This document shows, piece by piece, positions 21,925-35,574 of a DNA stretch of 64,000 nt. The translations under genes and the position numbers were made by a program. Source of the stretch: Selaginella tamariscina (taxonomy: Eukaryota; Streptophyta; Lycopodiopsida; Selaginellales; Selaginellaceae); the NCBI GenBank assembly GCA_003024785.1, contig PUQB01000130.1, positions 346,510 to 410,509 on the forward strand, in the 5' to 3' direction. Under the pieces are notes generated by a model that made no database searches, was not told the origin of the DNA, and saw nothing but the letters and a program-made list of their open reading frames with translations. The stretch's first letter is position 1. Each line of letters opens with the position of its first letter.

Positions 21925-22140
21925 AGAATATTTTAGATTATTCTAGTTGAAGGGTGTTGAAAGGTTGAGTAAGGATATTTTATAATATTAAAACTTTGTA
22001 GAGGCAAAATTGTAATTTTAAAACTTCAAGGCGTAAATTTGTAATTTATAAAGTTTGAGGGATATAAACGTAATTTTTCACAATTGTATCTTAAAATGTC
22101 ATTTGTATGTTGTTCAAGAAGCCATTAAGAAATCACATGA
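21925..22140 (-). repeat. Right terminal inverted repeat of the MULE
   Basis: Reverse complement of the left repeat. The shared core covers about 21,935-22,085, and a weaker match extends outward to about 22,140 (TTTTAARATAC-like on the other strand). Confidence 0.7.
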
Positions 22141-23149
22141 ACCAAATTTAGACTTATGATAACATAATAGTAAAGAGAAAGTTTAAATTGAATTTAGAGT
22201 TACTTTTTGAATCATTTTGTAATTTTTATAAAGTTTATAAATAAATATTTATAATTTTTTTTAAGAACAATTCTATATTTATGGTTTAGTGGTTTTTAAA
22301 TAAAGTACCATATAATTAAAAGAGATTATAAGAAACAATATGAACATTGTAACTAAATTGAGAATGTCTATAATCCCATTTTCTTAATAATTAATAATTT
22401 TAATTATTTAATTAATATTTTTTAATATAAACAAATAATTTTAAAATTATATGTTTAAAGAAGAATATTCTTTAAAATGTATATTTAAAATATTAATAAT
22501 TAATACGTAAGTATTAATTAAAGATTTTTTATATATTCCCATTTTCATGTATTATTCCCATTTTAATTACAAAGTTCATCAATGGACAATAACAAATTAA
22601 GGCAAAAGTAAATACATTAGAAGAAGAAATTTGGTAAAAACAATATTGTAAGTTTATAAGTTTTAATAATTTTTAACTTTAATGTTTAAATGAGCAATGG
22701 ATTTATGTTTAAAGACAAATATTCCATTGTTAAATTAAAATTAAAAATTTAAATTATATTTATAATTTTAGATTTTAAAATCCATATTTATTTAATATAA
22801 TATTTAAAATTAAACTATTTATTATAAAAAATATACTCTCTTTGTAAGTTTAAATTGTATGTGTAATAAATTGGAATTGTTGAGAGGTATAAACAAGAAT
22901 GAAAATTAAATAAGTAATTAGTCTTTTTGTTTAATTAGTTTATGATATAATAAAAATATTTAAGGATTATGACTTTTGTACTAATAAGGAAATTGGTAAA
23001 ATGATTGAAATAATAATGTTTTTTAATTTGAAGTTCTCACTTTAATAATGTATTTTTTAATTATTTAAAATCTTATAAAGTAGAAAAGAAAATCTCTTTT
23101 GCAGAATGCAAGAAACCAGATATGCTACAAGTTTTATTAACATTATGTA
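22141..23149. other. AT-rich DNA without a gene
   Basis: Strongly AT-rich. The interval 22,370-22,590 belongs to the dispersed AT-rich repeat also seen at 3,520-3,760 and 59,605-59,860. No coding signal on either strand. Confidence 0.5.
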
Positions 23150-23439
23150 CTATTGTGCATGACAATTTACTAGTCTACCTTTAATGAATGCATTGCTTTT
23201 TATTTTATTATTGAATCAAGTAAATATGAATGTTCTTTATTAACTTAATAAGTTGTTTATTTAAGAGAGAAGTACATGATATTTAGATATGATATATGTG
23301 TGTGTACTTGTATATAGAAACTATAATAAAATATATAAATACATAGGTTTTGGTAGAAATTCGATTGCCAATACAATATACATTGTTATACAAACCTAAG
23401 CAAATTATATATAATTGGATTGTGAGTTTGCTGCAAAGT

Positions 23440-26300
23440 TCCTCACATGTGTCTGATATAGCCCATGTTTTGACATTCTTGTTCAAGGGGAATCATAATA
23501 GCCACGAATGCGTTTGGTGGCTGATCAAAATATGTTCGACATTTGACGTTCGGCATCATTTTGCATTCGGCCATTTTTAAATAAGAAAATATTTAGAATT
23601 CAAAAATATCTTTTATTTAGGGTTTTTCTACAATGTTAAGGATTTTGGTTGAGGTTGAATAGAGGGGCAATTTCAAGCCAAATGGGCTACAATTTTAGCT
23701 TGTTGGCATGTAATTCAGCCAGTGGGTTGTGATTCAAGTAGGCAAGCCAAACCATAAGCAATTAAGGCAATGTAGTAGAGTTTGTAAAGGGCTATAAATA
23801 TTGTGTAATGTGTGAGTTTTAGAAATTGCACTGAAGTTATAAATTATTTAATAATCTAGTAGGTGGAAATGAAGGATTGAACTTGGGAATATGTAAGAGT
23901 ATTAAAAATTCTGAAAGGGCAAGAGAGTTAAACGTTATCCAAGTTTTATCATGTTTATCATGTCTTGCATTGTCCATCTAATCACTCTTGTATCTGAATT
24001 ATACATATTAAAGGGCAAGATATCTAAGCTTGTAAAGTTTTAAACAACATTCTTAATGATGTAAGGACAATTTGCATTCATCCAAATCATAGTTATAAAT
24101 TGGTAATGTACAAGTAAGATGTTTTTCACATGCATGTTCTATATGAAATGCCCCCATTGACAATGTGGAAGTAACATGTTCTTCATGTAAGCATTACATC
24201 AAATTGCCCTTATTGGCACTAGTGTAAATACCCATGATATGGCATCTGCTACAACAGATGATAGTGGTTCTGATTCTTTGCATAAATATAGTAGGAACAT
24301 TTCAAATTGCTTTTAAAATTTAAAGTACACCAAATTGGATGATGCAATAACTTAGTTTTTTTTTGTTAATTACATTCCTTTTAATGTAATTAGATCTCCA
24401 TATTGGGTAAAAGTGCTTCAATGTTCTACTAATGTCATGCTTAATTGTGTTTCAATTCATCTCAAATATGAAAATTTGAGAACAAAATAACTAGATCGAC
24501 AATATGAATAAATATATGTTTCTTTTCAACATTTGAGAAATACGTGAAAGAAATTTGGTTACACCATTTTAATGATGGGTGGTTACACATTAAAAATTGA
24601 TATGCTTATATACGGATCAATGTTTTTTGAAATCGGTGGATGCTTCAGGCATTACAAAAACTAGGGAATAATTATGGAGTGAAATGAGACCAGTGATTGA
24701 AGAAATTGATCTTAAAAATGTTATGTAAGTCATTACATACAATGTTTTAAATTATGTTCACATTGGGGAACTTCTTATAACAGAGATTTTACACTATTAT
24801 GGTTGTTGTGTTTGTCATTGTGTAGATTTCTTATTAAAAACATTATTGATTTTGACTAGGTAAACCATTAGTGAATGCAATTGGTCATGTGTACTACTCA
24901 AAAACCATCTTTGCATGCACTTATCATGAGTATAGCAAACGTAAACTTCTATGACTAATAAAAACACATTTTGCATACATATTTATTATGATATACCAAC
25001 TACTAAATTAGAAGGTTCAAGCTGATTTGTAAAAGATGGTGAATTTTAAATTGATTTGATTAAATTTCCAAGTATTCATTTGAAAAGAAGTTGGAAATTT
25101 ATACATTGAAGAATTTTTTTATGTAACTTTATGGGATGATTGTCAAAAACTTTTAATTTAGTAAGGCCAATTCTGAAAGTTATTAGAGTTGTTGATCGTG
25201 ATAGAGCAACTTCAGGAATAATCTTTGAAATTATTGATTAAATAATTGAAAAATTTTTATGTAACTTTATGGGATGATTGTCAAAAACTTTTAATTTTAG
25301 TAAGGCCAATTCTGAAAGTTATTAGAGTTGTTGATCGTGATAGAGCAACTTCAAGAATAATCTTTGAAATTATTGATTAAATAATTGAAGGGTCGAACAA
25401 TGTTATGAATCAAAGAATTATTAATGTTAATAAAGTGATATGCATTAAAAATTTTGAGTTAGAACCGCATGAAGTGATATGCATTAAAAATTTTGAGTTA
25501 GAACCGCATGGTAAACGGCTTGTTCGTTGAGCACAATTACATAATCAGTTTTATGGAGTTAGTCATGTTTTACATAGATTTGCCACTAGATCGCGAGTTT
25601 CATATAGATTTAATGAATTATCTTCAATGCATCGATAAAATTAATATTGATTTGCAAGACAAAATTAATCATTAATTTTATTTATTTCAAGCTTAATTAT
25701 AAGTATAAATGCAATAACCATTAACAAAATATATTAACAAGAGGAAATTTGGTATTTAATGGTGAATGTCTTTTGGAATTGAAGTTCTTGAGCTTTAATA
25801 AGTAGCAATTTGAGTGTTAATTTAGCTAGTTTGTGCTTCACCTTGTAAGTAAAATTGAAATACATAGAATTGCTTTCGAACAAAAAAAGAAACATATTTC
25901 TTCTAAACAACTTAAATAAACTTATTTATGTTCATAATAACTTAAAGTTGATAAAGAAGTTTTAAGAAAATGGGATGTAAGTTATAAAAGTTAATTTAAT
26001 CAAATTGATTTAGAACTTAGAAGGAAAAGACTCATGTAAGGACAAGATTGTCACGAGAGGATGAATACGAGACATGAAAGTTAAAGTTGTGAAATAGATA
26101 AATAAGTGTTTTCTTTATGTTTATTAAAAAAATATTAATTAAGAAAAAAACTTTTAAAGATTTCTTTTACATTTCGTTAGTTAAAACTTAATTATGAATT
26201 CATTAATTAGGGTAAGAACTAAACATTTAAAAAGTCATTTGACCGTTCAACGAATGCCATTCAGAACGTTTGGTGGTTACTACTAGCGGAATACATTAAG
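23440..26300 (+). mobile_element. Decayed hAT-type DNA transposon in block B
   Basis: Similar throughout to 38,200-39,850, where a BED finger and hAT core motifs are clearer. Readable remnants include a KPSLHAL segment near 24,905. The word GTTTGGTGG occurs at both edges (about 23,513 and 26,268) and could be the 8-bp hAT target duplication, but matching terminal inverted repeats were not found. It carries two local tandem duplications, of about 140 bp (25,110-25,390) and about 38 bp (25,433-25,510). No open transposase remains. Confidence 0.6.
25110..25395. repeat. Tandem duplication of about 140 bp inside the hAT relic
   Basis: The stretch starting TTTTTATGTAACTTTATGGG appears twice, nearly identical, about 139-140 bases apart. 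It covers what looks like transposase coding remnants (VVDRDRATS-like). The near identity says it arose recently compared with the decay of the element. Confidence 0.8.
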
Positions 26301-27055
26301 TTTTGATACTTAAAAGGTACACGAATGTACATTTTATATTTCATTAAATACATAATGCAATATGAAAATTTCACTGTATGAACAACAAACTATATAGTTA
26401 TTGTGTGCTTATTAGCTCATGGACACGATATAAACTCGTTATCAACTAAGGATATGTCGTGTATTAGATGACATATATATGTACCGCATTCTATATTTTA
26501 TTTTAAATTTGTTCAAACATGTAACTAAGTGTATGATGTTTTTCATTGGTGCTACATGCTTTAGAGGTTGTTTACTGATTTGAATAAGTTCAGCACAAAT
26601 AAGAAGTAAATATAAGTGAACTTCATTAACAAGTACTTATTACTGAAGAATTTGCTAAATAAATTTACGATGGAAGAATGCCTTATTGAAATCGCTGGTG
26701 AGTGTGAACAACAATAATTTATGCATTCCGGATACATATATAGCAGTGTGTAATCTTGTGGCTGCTCTAAAGGATATGGAAGGATTTCTTAAGAAACGTA
26801 TAAACAGACTACTATCCGAGGTATATGGCAAGTCAAGGCACGGAGTTAGTTAAAACATATTTGCCCGCTGATGATATACCGATGGGAAGCATGCAACACT
26901 AGCCACAATCGATGTGTTTATAATACACCCAGCAACATGATTCTTTTCTCTTACATAAGCAACGTAAAGATACACTTGCATTATGGAAGGTTAAGCTAAA
27001 TACATGTGTACACGTGGGAACACATACACGTGTTATAACATGTCGGCAAAGTTCA

Positions 27056-27986
27056 TTAGTTTGGTCGTGGTAAACCACCATCCACAACCAAGTTCTGCCC
27101 AGATATAAACTTACCATCGCTTGCCAAGAACAGTGCAGCATGAGCTATATCCTCAGTTGTCAAGCTTAACCCAGCCAGAGGAGAGATCTTAGCATTCAGC
27201 TCCTCCAAGTCCTGCATGGTAATGGACTCTTTTAGCATCTTGACAGAATGCAGAGCGAGCCCCGTAGGGGTGGAACCCGGGGAGATAGAGTTCACACGGA
27301 TCCCATGGTGACGAAGCTCACTGGCCGCGGTTTTCGTGATGCCAACAACTGCATGCTTACTGACCGTATATGAATGGAAAGCCTCTACCGCCATAACACT
27401 AGCCATACTTGATGTGTTTATAATGCACCCGGTCTTACGTGGCTTCATTGCTCTGGCAGCATGCTTGACGCCGAGGAACACCCCTGTTGCGTTGGTTGCC
27501 ATGATCCTCTCGTACTCAGAGAGCCGGATTTCTGAAATAGAGTTTGTGCAATCCGAGAGTGTTCTCTCGGTGGTCCCAGCATTATTAAACATGATGTCGA
27601 GTCTCTTGTGTTCAGAGAGTGCCAGATCGACACACGAAGAGACCTGATCTTCCTGGCTCACGTCACAGTGCATATACCGTGCGTCTGAGCCGAGCTCGTT
27701 ACAGATTTTGGAGCCTAGCTCGTCCTGGATATCTGCCAGTATGACTTTCGCACCGTGCTGTGTAAACAGTCGAGATGCAGCTGCCCCAATTCCACTTGCG
27801 GCTCCAGTGACAATTGCAATTTTGCCATGGAGCTTCCTGTAGCGTCACACACACACAATTATAAACAACTTAAAAAGCATGGACTTGCCTTGTAGTGTCA
27901 CACACATCTGAGTATGTTGCTACTCCCTTGAATTTCCAGAATAACTTCGATTTAAGATCTGGTGTCTTACGGAGAAGTACCTGCAT
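27056..27986 (-). CDS. Short-chain dehydrogenase/reductase, copy 2 (C-terminus altered)
   Basis: Same family and structure as the copy at 2,453. Exon 1 is 27986-27889 (ATG, 98 nt). The intron is 27888-27837 (52 bp, very short for a plant; GC donor, AG acceptor), and exon 2 starts at 27836. The core motifs TGxxxGIG, NNAG, Tyr-x3-Lys and the Ser are intact. Odd: one A is missing from a run near 27,071 (three A's against four in the other copies). This shifts the frame after VDGG, so the last 13 residues of the family end are replaced by LPRPN and a stop at 27,056; 292 residues in all. It may still fold, or it may be a recent pseudogene or a sequencing error. Confidence 0.75.
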
Positions 27987-28100
27987 TGTAAGGATTTTTC
28001 TTGTGAGAAACAGGGGTATCTCTGTAGTGGCAATACAATATAGTAAGGGTTACTTCACTTTGACAATGATGACGTATATAATTATACGTTTGTGTCGGTA

Positions 28101-28577
28101 GCCAACATAAGCAAACACATGCATGGTGAAGAATAATTACATAGTTGACATTTTGATAATTTATATTTCCGGTGGATCGGATTTATTAAAATTATAGAGT
28201 TATCAAATTAAATTTATGTAATAGTTTATTTTTCTTTGAACTAGTATCAATATAAAAGAAATTAGAGCGAATGAAAAATGTTTTATTTGTTCAAATGCTC
28301 ACCACACTATATATATTAAAATATTTTAATTTATAATTTATAAGTTTCATTTTAAAATCACAATATGATTTAGTACAATGTAATATAATGTATTTAATAT
28401 AATATTTAAAATTAAATTATATAATATATGATTTAAAAATAAAAGATATACTCTTTCCAAATTTGAAATTACACAAGTAAAACTAGTGTTAAAATTAAAA
28501 TATATCAATATTATTTATTAGATTTGAATAATTAAAATAGCACATGAACTGATAATAACACCACCATAATGATGGCC
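28101..28577. other. AT-rich DNA without a gene
   Basis: Upstream (minus-strand sense) of SDR copy 2 beyond the duplicated block. Nothing recognisable on either strand. Confidence 0.5.
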
Positions 28578-28722
28578 TTAATTATGATCGAAGACAACCC
28601 ATGCATTTTGTAAATCTCTGCATCTCTTGTACATGTTGAGCAGCACATTTGCTACAACAACATTGTTTTCTAATTCATTCTCGACAATGTAATTGTAGAT
28701 ACGACCGCCCTGTTTGCAAGTT
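28578..28722 (-). pseudogene. Fragment of a pentatricopeptide-repeat (PPR) protein
   Basis: On the minus strand one frame reads GGRIYNYIVENELENNVVVA, then a match to the plant PPR pattern (N-x-L-x-N-MY-x3-C-x-D-L-x2-A-x2-VFD), ending at TAA. In plants such repeats bind organellar RNA. Only about one and a half repeats survive. The usual KCG reads RCR. No flanking repeats were found, so this is a relic, either of a gene or carried here by a transposon. Confidence 0.6.
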
Positions 28723-28759
28723 GTATAAGGAAGAAAAGAAGTGTGTTTATTTCACTACG

Positions 28760-31700
28760 ATTAAACTTGCTTATCAAACTTATTACATTGTAGTGTTCAT
28801 GTGTGTTATTGTGGGATGAAAAAACCTCAGAAGTTGATCTAACAAGAACTTACTTACGACTGACTTAGCATAATTAATGCTATTCTACCTATAACAAGTC
28901 TTAAATAAAACATGTCCCAAGGTTTGCATTAGAAAGTCCTTAAAAAACAAAAAAAAATCAAGTGATTCATAAAACCTTCGTCACTCGTTAGTATATGTTG
29001 AACATTTCATAACAGCATGAGATTCATCCTCCACTTCTCGTAATTCACTCATGCATAAGTGCTACTCACTAGGCACACCCATCCAGCATCCTAACTCCAC
29101 TTGTAATGTTGTTCGTAGCATACTACTAATGCATGCCTAATAAGCTAAGACATGAATAAATGAAGTTGCATTTTGAGCATGGGAGCACCTTGAATGTGTT
29201 TAAGATAGCCCTTCCCTACTGTACTTCATGCCTTTGTACAGTCACCACTCTTGAATTAACATTCCAGCAATTCATCCACTTTAAGACATTCTTCATCGAT
29301 ATATATCTTCACTAACCGATGGGTTTTGTAGTTGTCATTAAAACAACAAGTGGATATCATCATCCAACATGATAATTATGTACTGTAATATGATACATCA
29401 CCAATCTCAATATGGCGTCTGCGTGAATCCAAGTTCTTACAGCAGTACATATATGAAATGTTAGTCTTTACTTATATGGCTCATCGGGGAATCTACTTTC
29501 AAGTTTACCTCAATTTGCACCAACTGAAGGACCTGACAACCCAATTCTATACCAAGACTTTGAAAAGATGTAATCTCCAAAGTAAATTTCATATCTCCTC
29601 CCTCACAAAGATAAAAGTTGACCAAGCTAGAGAAAGCCTCTAATTCGCTCTATTGTTGACTTGTTGGGAAATCCACACTAAGGTTTTTATAGACACTCAC
29701 ATATTCAAGCATCTGCCCTTTATACGACAACTTGACAAACACATTCTACTGTGACATGATTTTATCTTTTGAACATTCATCTTCAACCGGATTATTAGTA
29801 AAAAGCCTTCAATACATCCAAATGTTATTATATATTAGCCCCTGTATACGTTAATAAATAATATTACATATTGCTTGAGATGAGGATCACCACGCCTTCT
29901 CGTACTAACCAAGCCTTTAATTTCAACCAGAGTTGGAGACAAAAGACAACCCTGATGAACGTCAAGTTCAATATGCACATGTAGAGATGCGTTTCAACTA
30001 GTAACATGAGCTAATACCTTCTGGTATAACCTTACCAAAGCACAATATGTACTCCATTACTTATCATTAATTACCTTCTCTGAGGGTTGGTTACTCGAAA
30101 CACATGATAGTCTAGTGAATTCTCATGTCAACGCGGACGGCTGGTTGAACACTTTGGCATTTACTGGCTAACAAAGAGTATCCATTGTTTGAATGTAAAT
30201 GCTGCACCCCGTACACCTACCCCGAGGCTTTGATCATCTATGGAGAGAAGTCTTTAGTTAGGCCCGGTCGCAACTTCTCAAGTGGCGCTATATCATATGC
30301 CTTTTAAAATCCCACAGTAAAATTGTGTAAATACCATGTTAACATGGGTAATTTGAAACGGCTTAGGACAATGTTAGAATGTGGCAAAGAAGCATGTGAA
30401 AGCATTGAATCACAACTGCCCATACTTGTAAGATTCACCCAATAAGAAACTTAATAGTTGTATTTAATAAAGAAATACCACACTTGGTGGTAAATCTTGG
30501 GTTTTGGACCAACCACAAGAGGTGGTGCTTGAGGGTTAGGGAGCAAAAAAGTGTGTGGATTTTGAACACATTCTTGTTGACATTAAGAAAGATGATTGTC
30601 ACACTTTGTCACAAGAGTAATTATTTTCAAGTGCGTTTGAAGATTCTAAAAATTAAGCATTGTATTTTTTACTTCATCTTTTAGGCCAACACAAAATTAA
30701 TCCATTAAAGGAGCAGAAATGTCACATGCAAATTGCATGAATTTTGATGCATATGTTGAAGCTAGTGAACCTTGCATCAATATTTGAATCATAATAATTG
30801 CAAACCTCACCCTATCTCCCTAAAACATCCCTCGTACTCTTGGGTGAATGAAAGCTGAGAGATTTAATAAGAAAGACTTTGTCTCCATGAGTGAAACAAA
30901 TCAAAATAATATTTGAAAAGTGTTCTAATTATGGTATTATTTACATATTGATTTGGTTAAAGAATGAATACCAAATGTACTTAATTAAGAAACCCTCAGT
31001 GTTTTGATTATGTCCCATCGAATTTATTAGGAAGATGAACATTAAATTATGAAAAAGAATTTGTTAATGCTGATTATGAAGTTAAATAGGTGATGTAGTA
31101 AATAAAGCTTGAGTCAAGCAATTGTAACCTTTAAATAAGCATTTTTGTATTTAAATTTTGGAGTACCTATTAAATTTAATCAACTTGAGCTTGATTAACA
31201 ACAATGTGGATTTTGATTAAATTGTAAATAAAACTATGAGAAAAAGAGCAAGATGTCCAAACTTCACGAAACAAGATCTAAAAGACCTTAAATTGACATT
31301 GATTAGAACTAAGAAAACCCTATTTATTTTGAATATTATTTTGGGCAGTGATTAAATCTGTAGTCGAAAAATACTACAGAAATGTTTAATTACTAATTTA
31401 ATTATTAGTTTATTAATTATTAATCCATAACATTTTTTTACTACGGCATATATCACTGATTTTGGGTTCAATGTAATATTCTTGAAATTTAGTTTTTAAA
31501 TAATCTCGTAGAATAGTGTTGTAGTGTATATGTGGTTGTGTGGTTGTTACAAAAACAATGCATTAAGAGTTGTTTGTGGCAAGTATACACACAATCAAAC
31601 TTATTTTATCTATGTTTATCATAGTCTTGTTATTAGAAGATAATGCATTATTCACATATTATTTTGTGCTTTGATGCATGGTTATAATGTTTCTTTTTGA

Positions 31701-33044
31701 GCAAGTATATATTTATTTACATTACATTCATCTTCTTGCATATTGTAGTTACTCAACAACTTGCATGAATTGATTAAGACAAAAGCTCTGAAGGACATCT
31801 AGGTTAGACTAGGCTAGATTCTAAGTAACATATGCATATACTAAGACATACAAAAAGTTTATTTATACATGCCTATTGAACATAGTTATTACTTTTTTGT
31901 GCTTTATTGTTGTATATAAGTAAGAATCGTGTGACTATTGGTGTCATACATGAACTTGATAAGACTATTAATAAGAAGGTTGTTAAACTCATTCACAAAG
32001 TTTTACAAGCACATGAAAGACAAAACTACAAGCATTTACAATAAAAACTAGACGGAAAAAAAAGTTTTAGGAAGAGTATGAGCAACTTCTTGATAAAACA
32101 ACGATGATGAGCAATCTGCTATTAAATGTAGGCAATACCAATGAAGACAATTAGATATGAGGGCTTTCTCCAAGTACATAGTCTCAAAAAACCAAAGTTT
32201 CTTATATTTAAGTAAATCATTACAATGAAGAATAATGTAATAATCTAATTATTAATTATTAAAAAGAATAATTTTAGTATATTTTTATTACAATAATCAA
32301 AAGCAACATCAAAAGATGATATTCAGATTCAAAACATAGATATTCATTTCTCACATCATCGTGTTGATAATAATAAAGATGAAGGTTCACTTGTACTATG
32401 CATACATTAAATTTAAATATCATTTAATATCACAAGAAATAAATGTTTGTTTTACAAAATTAAAGTTAACATTAAAAGTTGATATTATAAATTTTTAATA
32501 TTGAACAAAAAAATCATATTTATTATTAATGTCTATTTTAAAAGTAGACCCTAATCCAATTTCTAGATTCATTGAAATATTATGTATGAAATAAATAAAT
32601 AAATGATTATTCAATAAATAATAGTCATATGAGATTAACAATAATTTGATTTCAAAATACTATTCATAAATACACATATTTATAAACATATAAGTATATA
32701 TATATTACAGTTTAATCTACATGTAAAATATTTACATGAGGATTTGAATGTTCAATAGGCAAAAACAATAATTGAACTAACCTTAAACAGTATGAACATA
32801 TGAACTACTTTTAAAAGTGTTCGGGATGGTTCTCATGAACTTTGTCATTCCTCATAGATTATTTTTTTGTCTTACAGGGAGATGAACTTGAAGTAATACT
32901 CAAAATTTTCATATCTTTTGCACTGCCTCGAACATAAAGTTTTTGTGCAACTCTATTAGAATGTGATGTGTTACATACCCTACAACACAAACTATAGTCA
33001 ACATAAAAGGTTTTCATTATTTACCTACTCATTAATTCTCCTTA
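28760..33044. other. Long stretch without a recognisable gene
   Basis: Frames are short and show no family resemblance. The part 28,900-30,350 is less AT-rich than its surroundings and could hold heavily decayed coding DNA on the minus strand, but I cannot assign it. 30,700-33,040 is AT-rich and featureless. Confidence 0.45.
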
Positions 33045-34745
33045 GGCATGGATTAACGACACTATTTGTGATGCGTTTGTTATCTATAGCAAGTGGCATT
33101 TAACGGAAACATGAAATGTTTTGTTGTAGTATAGTTCCTTATCCTTGATGATTCGTAATCATTGTAGGCAATAATTATCATTCCATATGTTGAATGTTTT
33201 GTTGGCAAGGATGCCAAGTCTAGTAACTGTCAACATTATTCAAGAAGGACTTGAATATGTCTCCCCAATACTTGTGTTCTTTTATCTCATTCCTTTCTTC
33301 TGGAGACAATTCTTTTCCAATAGTCACCAAGAAAACCTAGGCCGTGCTGATGTAACCATTTTGCTTGAAGAAATCCATGAAATCATTCAGCTAGTGCATA
33401 CACTTACTTAATCGACTTCAACAATATGAAAGGAATTCGTGGCAAGTTTTCTCTACCATTCCTCTCCAAATCGTCAAACAAATCTGAGAGTGGTGTTCTC
33501 GCAAAATCCATAGACATTAGAACTTACTCTTGTCCTCTTGGAGCTATCATATTTTGGAATGGGTGGATATGATGCAGCTATTTGTGCTACAAGTTAGGGC
33601 ATCGTTTCACCATTTCTTCCTAAAAGAAATGTTTAGCAAAATAATTGTGCATTCATTTGGCAACTTGGGAGTACATCATTAAAACCTCGACACAAAGGTT
33701 TTAATGCATACCTAATTACAAACACACTTGCAATATCAAACAAGAAACAATCCTTAGTGCTAAGGTTTATTAAAATGAATAGCATGAAATGGTCAAATTA
33801 AAATATGATAAAAAGTGTAATTCTCAATGCCAAGAATTCTCAATCCTAAATTGGACACTGAGGATTCCCAATCCCAACCTTAGCACCAAGGATTGAAAAC
33901 TATTAAAAACCTTAGTGCTGAGGTTTCTAATAATTTTCATTAAAGGATTTGTTTGCCAAAACAACATTAACATAATATTCTTTGGTGTTGAGGATTGTTT
34001 ACATATGTGTGTGTAATAGGCAGGCATTAATGTGAGGTAGTTACCAATATCCTCCTTTCAATCTAAAAAACCATACCTCAGTGTCGAGAATGGTTTTGAA
34101 TTGCATAAGATAAGAGAGAGAAAGTGAGGCAGAAAAAGACTCAACTACTGTGTGCGAGAGTTGTTTTTTACTTTGGGTTTAAATACATTATATATTAATG
34201 AAAGGATATGAAGATGTGTGTTTGTGCTTGCTTGTTTCATATGTGATAAAGACAAGAATACTGCAAAAGAAAATACCTATAGACATAGCAATTTTGCATG
34301 GGAGTAGAAATCATGTATGTGTAAGGAGAAAGAGGTAGATTTTTGAGCTAGTACTTGGGAAAGTATATCTAAATTGAAGATAGAACAATTTGTAGAAGTG
34401 CACCATAGAAGCAAAGAAATGGATAGAAGAAATGAGAGAATAATTGTGGAATCACAAAAGCAAATCGACGTGGTAGAATAAATGAGAGAATGAGTGGAAC
34501 CCTAGCTACATGTAACCCTAGATTTGGAAAACCCTAACCTCTTTGGTCTTTTCATTCATGCACATGTGTTAGTTTACATATCCGACACATATGATCAATG
34601 ATGCCATAATTGTGTTAGCACTAGCTATCATGTCTCTTTTAACTGTGAAATTAACATGTTCATCTATGTCATTAATCAGAATGGTATTTATTGCTGAATT
34701 ATAGTTGCAACATTTTATTTTTCCCAACAAATTGAAATGTTTTCT
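33045..34745. repeat. Dispersed repeat, inverted relative to 51,950-53,685
   Basis: The reverse complement of this stretch matches 51,950-53,685 by eye. Examples are the run near 33,950-34,020 against 52,735-52,800, and the run near 33,060-33,120 against 53,610-53,680. It contains repeated short words such as CCTTAGTGC and TGAGGATT. No coding domain recognised. Class unknown. Confidence 0.65.
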
Positions 34746-34775
34746 AACAACGTATTTAACAAGAATAAATAATAT

Positions 34776-35542
34776 GAGAAAGTATTTACAAATAGATTAA
34801 CATGTTGATAAAGAAATAATTTCATTTGTAATTATTATTTGATAGTATTTTTTAATTATTGTAAAATATTTTTACAATGAAGAAATCACCCTTGTAAGAT
34901 CATCATTCACAGGTTGAGTTACATGCAATGTACAATGATTAGAAATGTTGAAATCTACTAGCAAAACATAGCTATAGAATTGAAGAAGAGATCCTTACAA
35001 ATCATGTTTTTGGAAGAATTCTTAGTACAAATACTTACATCAACCATGACAAATGAATGATATGGAAAAACAAGATGGTTTATTACCTAAAAATTGACAA
35101 TAAATTAACTTGTCAAAAAAGACGTTATCATATAATTCAGCAATAAATACCATTCTGATTAATGAAATAGATGAATATGTTAATTTCACAGTTAAAAGAG
35201 ACATGAGAAAGTTCTTTGTTGCATGAAACAAAATCCACGTTTTAATTAAAATGGGCATGATACATAAAAATGAGAATATAAAATAAATTGCTAATTAATA
35301 AAGTTTTAATTATTAATTAATTATTTAATTAATATATAATTAAGCCTTAAATATTAATTAATTAATAAATTAATCCTTCATTAACCTTACGTAGTAAGGA
35401 ATATTCCTAAAATATCTTAGAATATTCGTATTATTCTTCATTGTAAAAATATTTTACAATAATTAAAAAATACTATCAAATAATAATTACAAATGAAATT
35501 ATTTCCTTATCAACATGTTAATCTATTTGTAAATACTTTCTC
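34776..35542. repeat. Inverted repeat, arms of about 108 bp
   Basis: 34,776-34,884 and 35,436-35,542 are near-perfect reverse complements (first arm starts GAGAAAGTATTTACAAATAG). A second inverted pair, 34,627-34,703 with 35,131-35,205, is arranged in the order X-Y-X'-Y' rather than as a simple hairpin. The space between (34,884-35,230) matches 51,640-52,110 in direct orientation. Confidence 0.75.
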
Positions 35543-35574
35543 TTTAACCATATAGAGAAATCTTTTCATTTTGT

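Larger units (their letters stand above)
4570..22140 (+). mobile_element. Mutator-like element (MULE) with nested insertions
   Basis: A DNA transposon defined by long terminal inverted repeats (about 4,570-4,850 and 21,925-22,140 in reverse complement) and by four separated pieces of a MuDR-type transposase in the same strand and correct order: 4,932-5,051, 17,980-18,020, 18,990-19,842 and 21,380-21,860. The rest of the span is younger insertions: a chromovirus, a non-autonomous LTR element inside it, a triplicated 355-bp repeat and a solo LTR. The outermost element ends and the expected 9-bp target duplication could not be fixed. The transposase has many stop codons and is dead. Confidence 0.75.
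23150..28100. repeat. Duplicated block B (SDR copy 2), split by a hAT element
   Basis: 23,150-23,437 matches about 1,366-1,685 in block A, and 26,303-28,100 matches about 1,720-3,480. Between the matches lies a hAT-like insertion. Block B is shorter than A and C and more diverged in its non-coding part, suggesting an older or less complete duplication. Confidence 0.75.
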
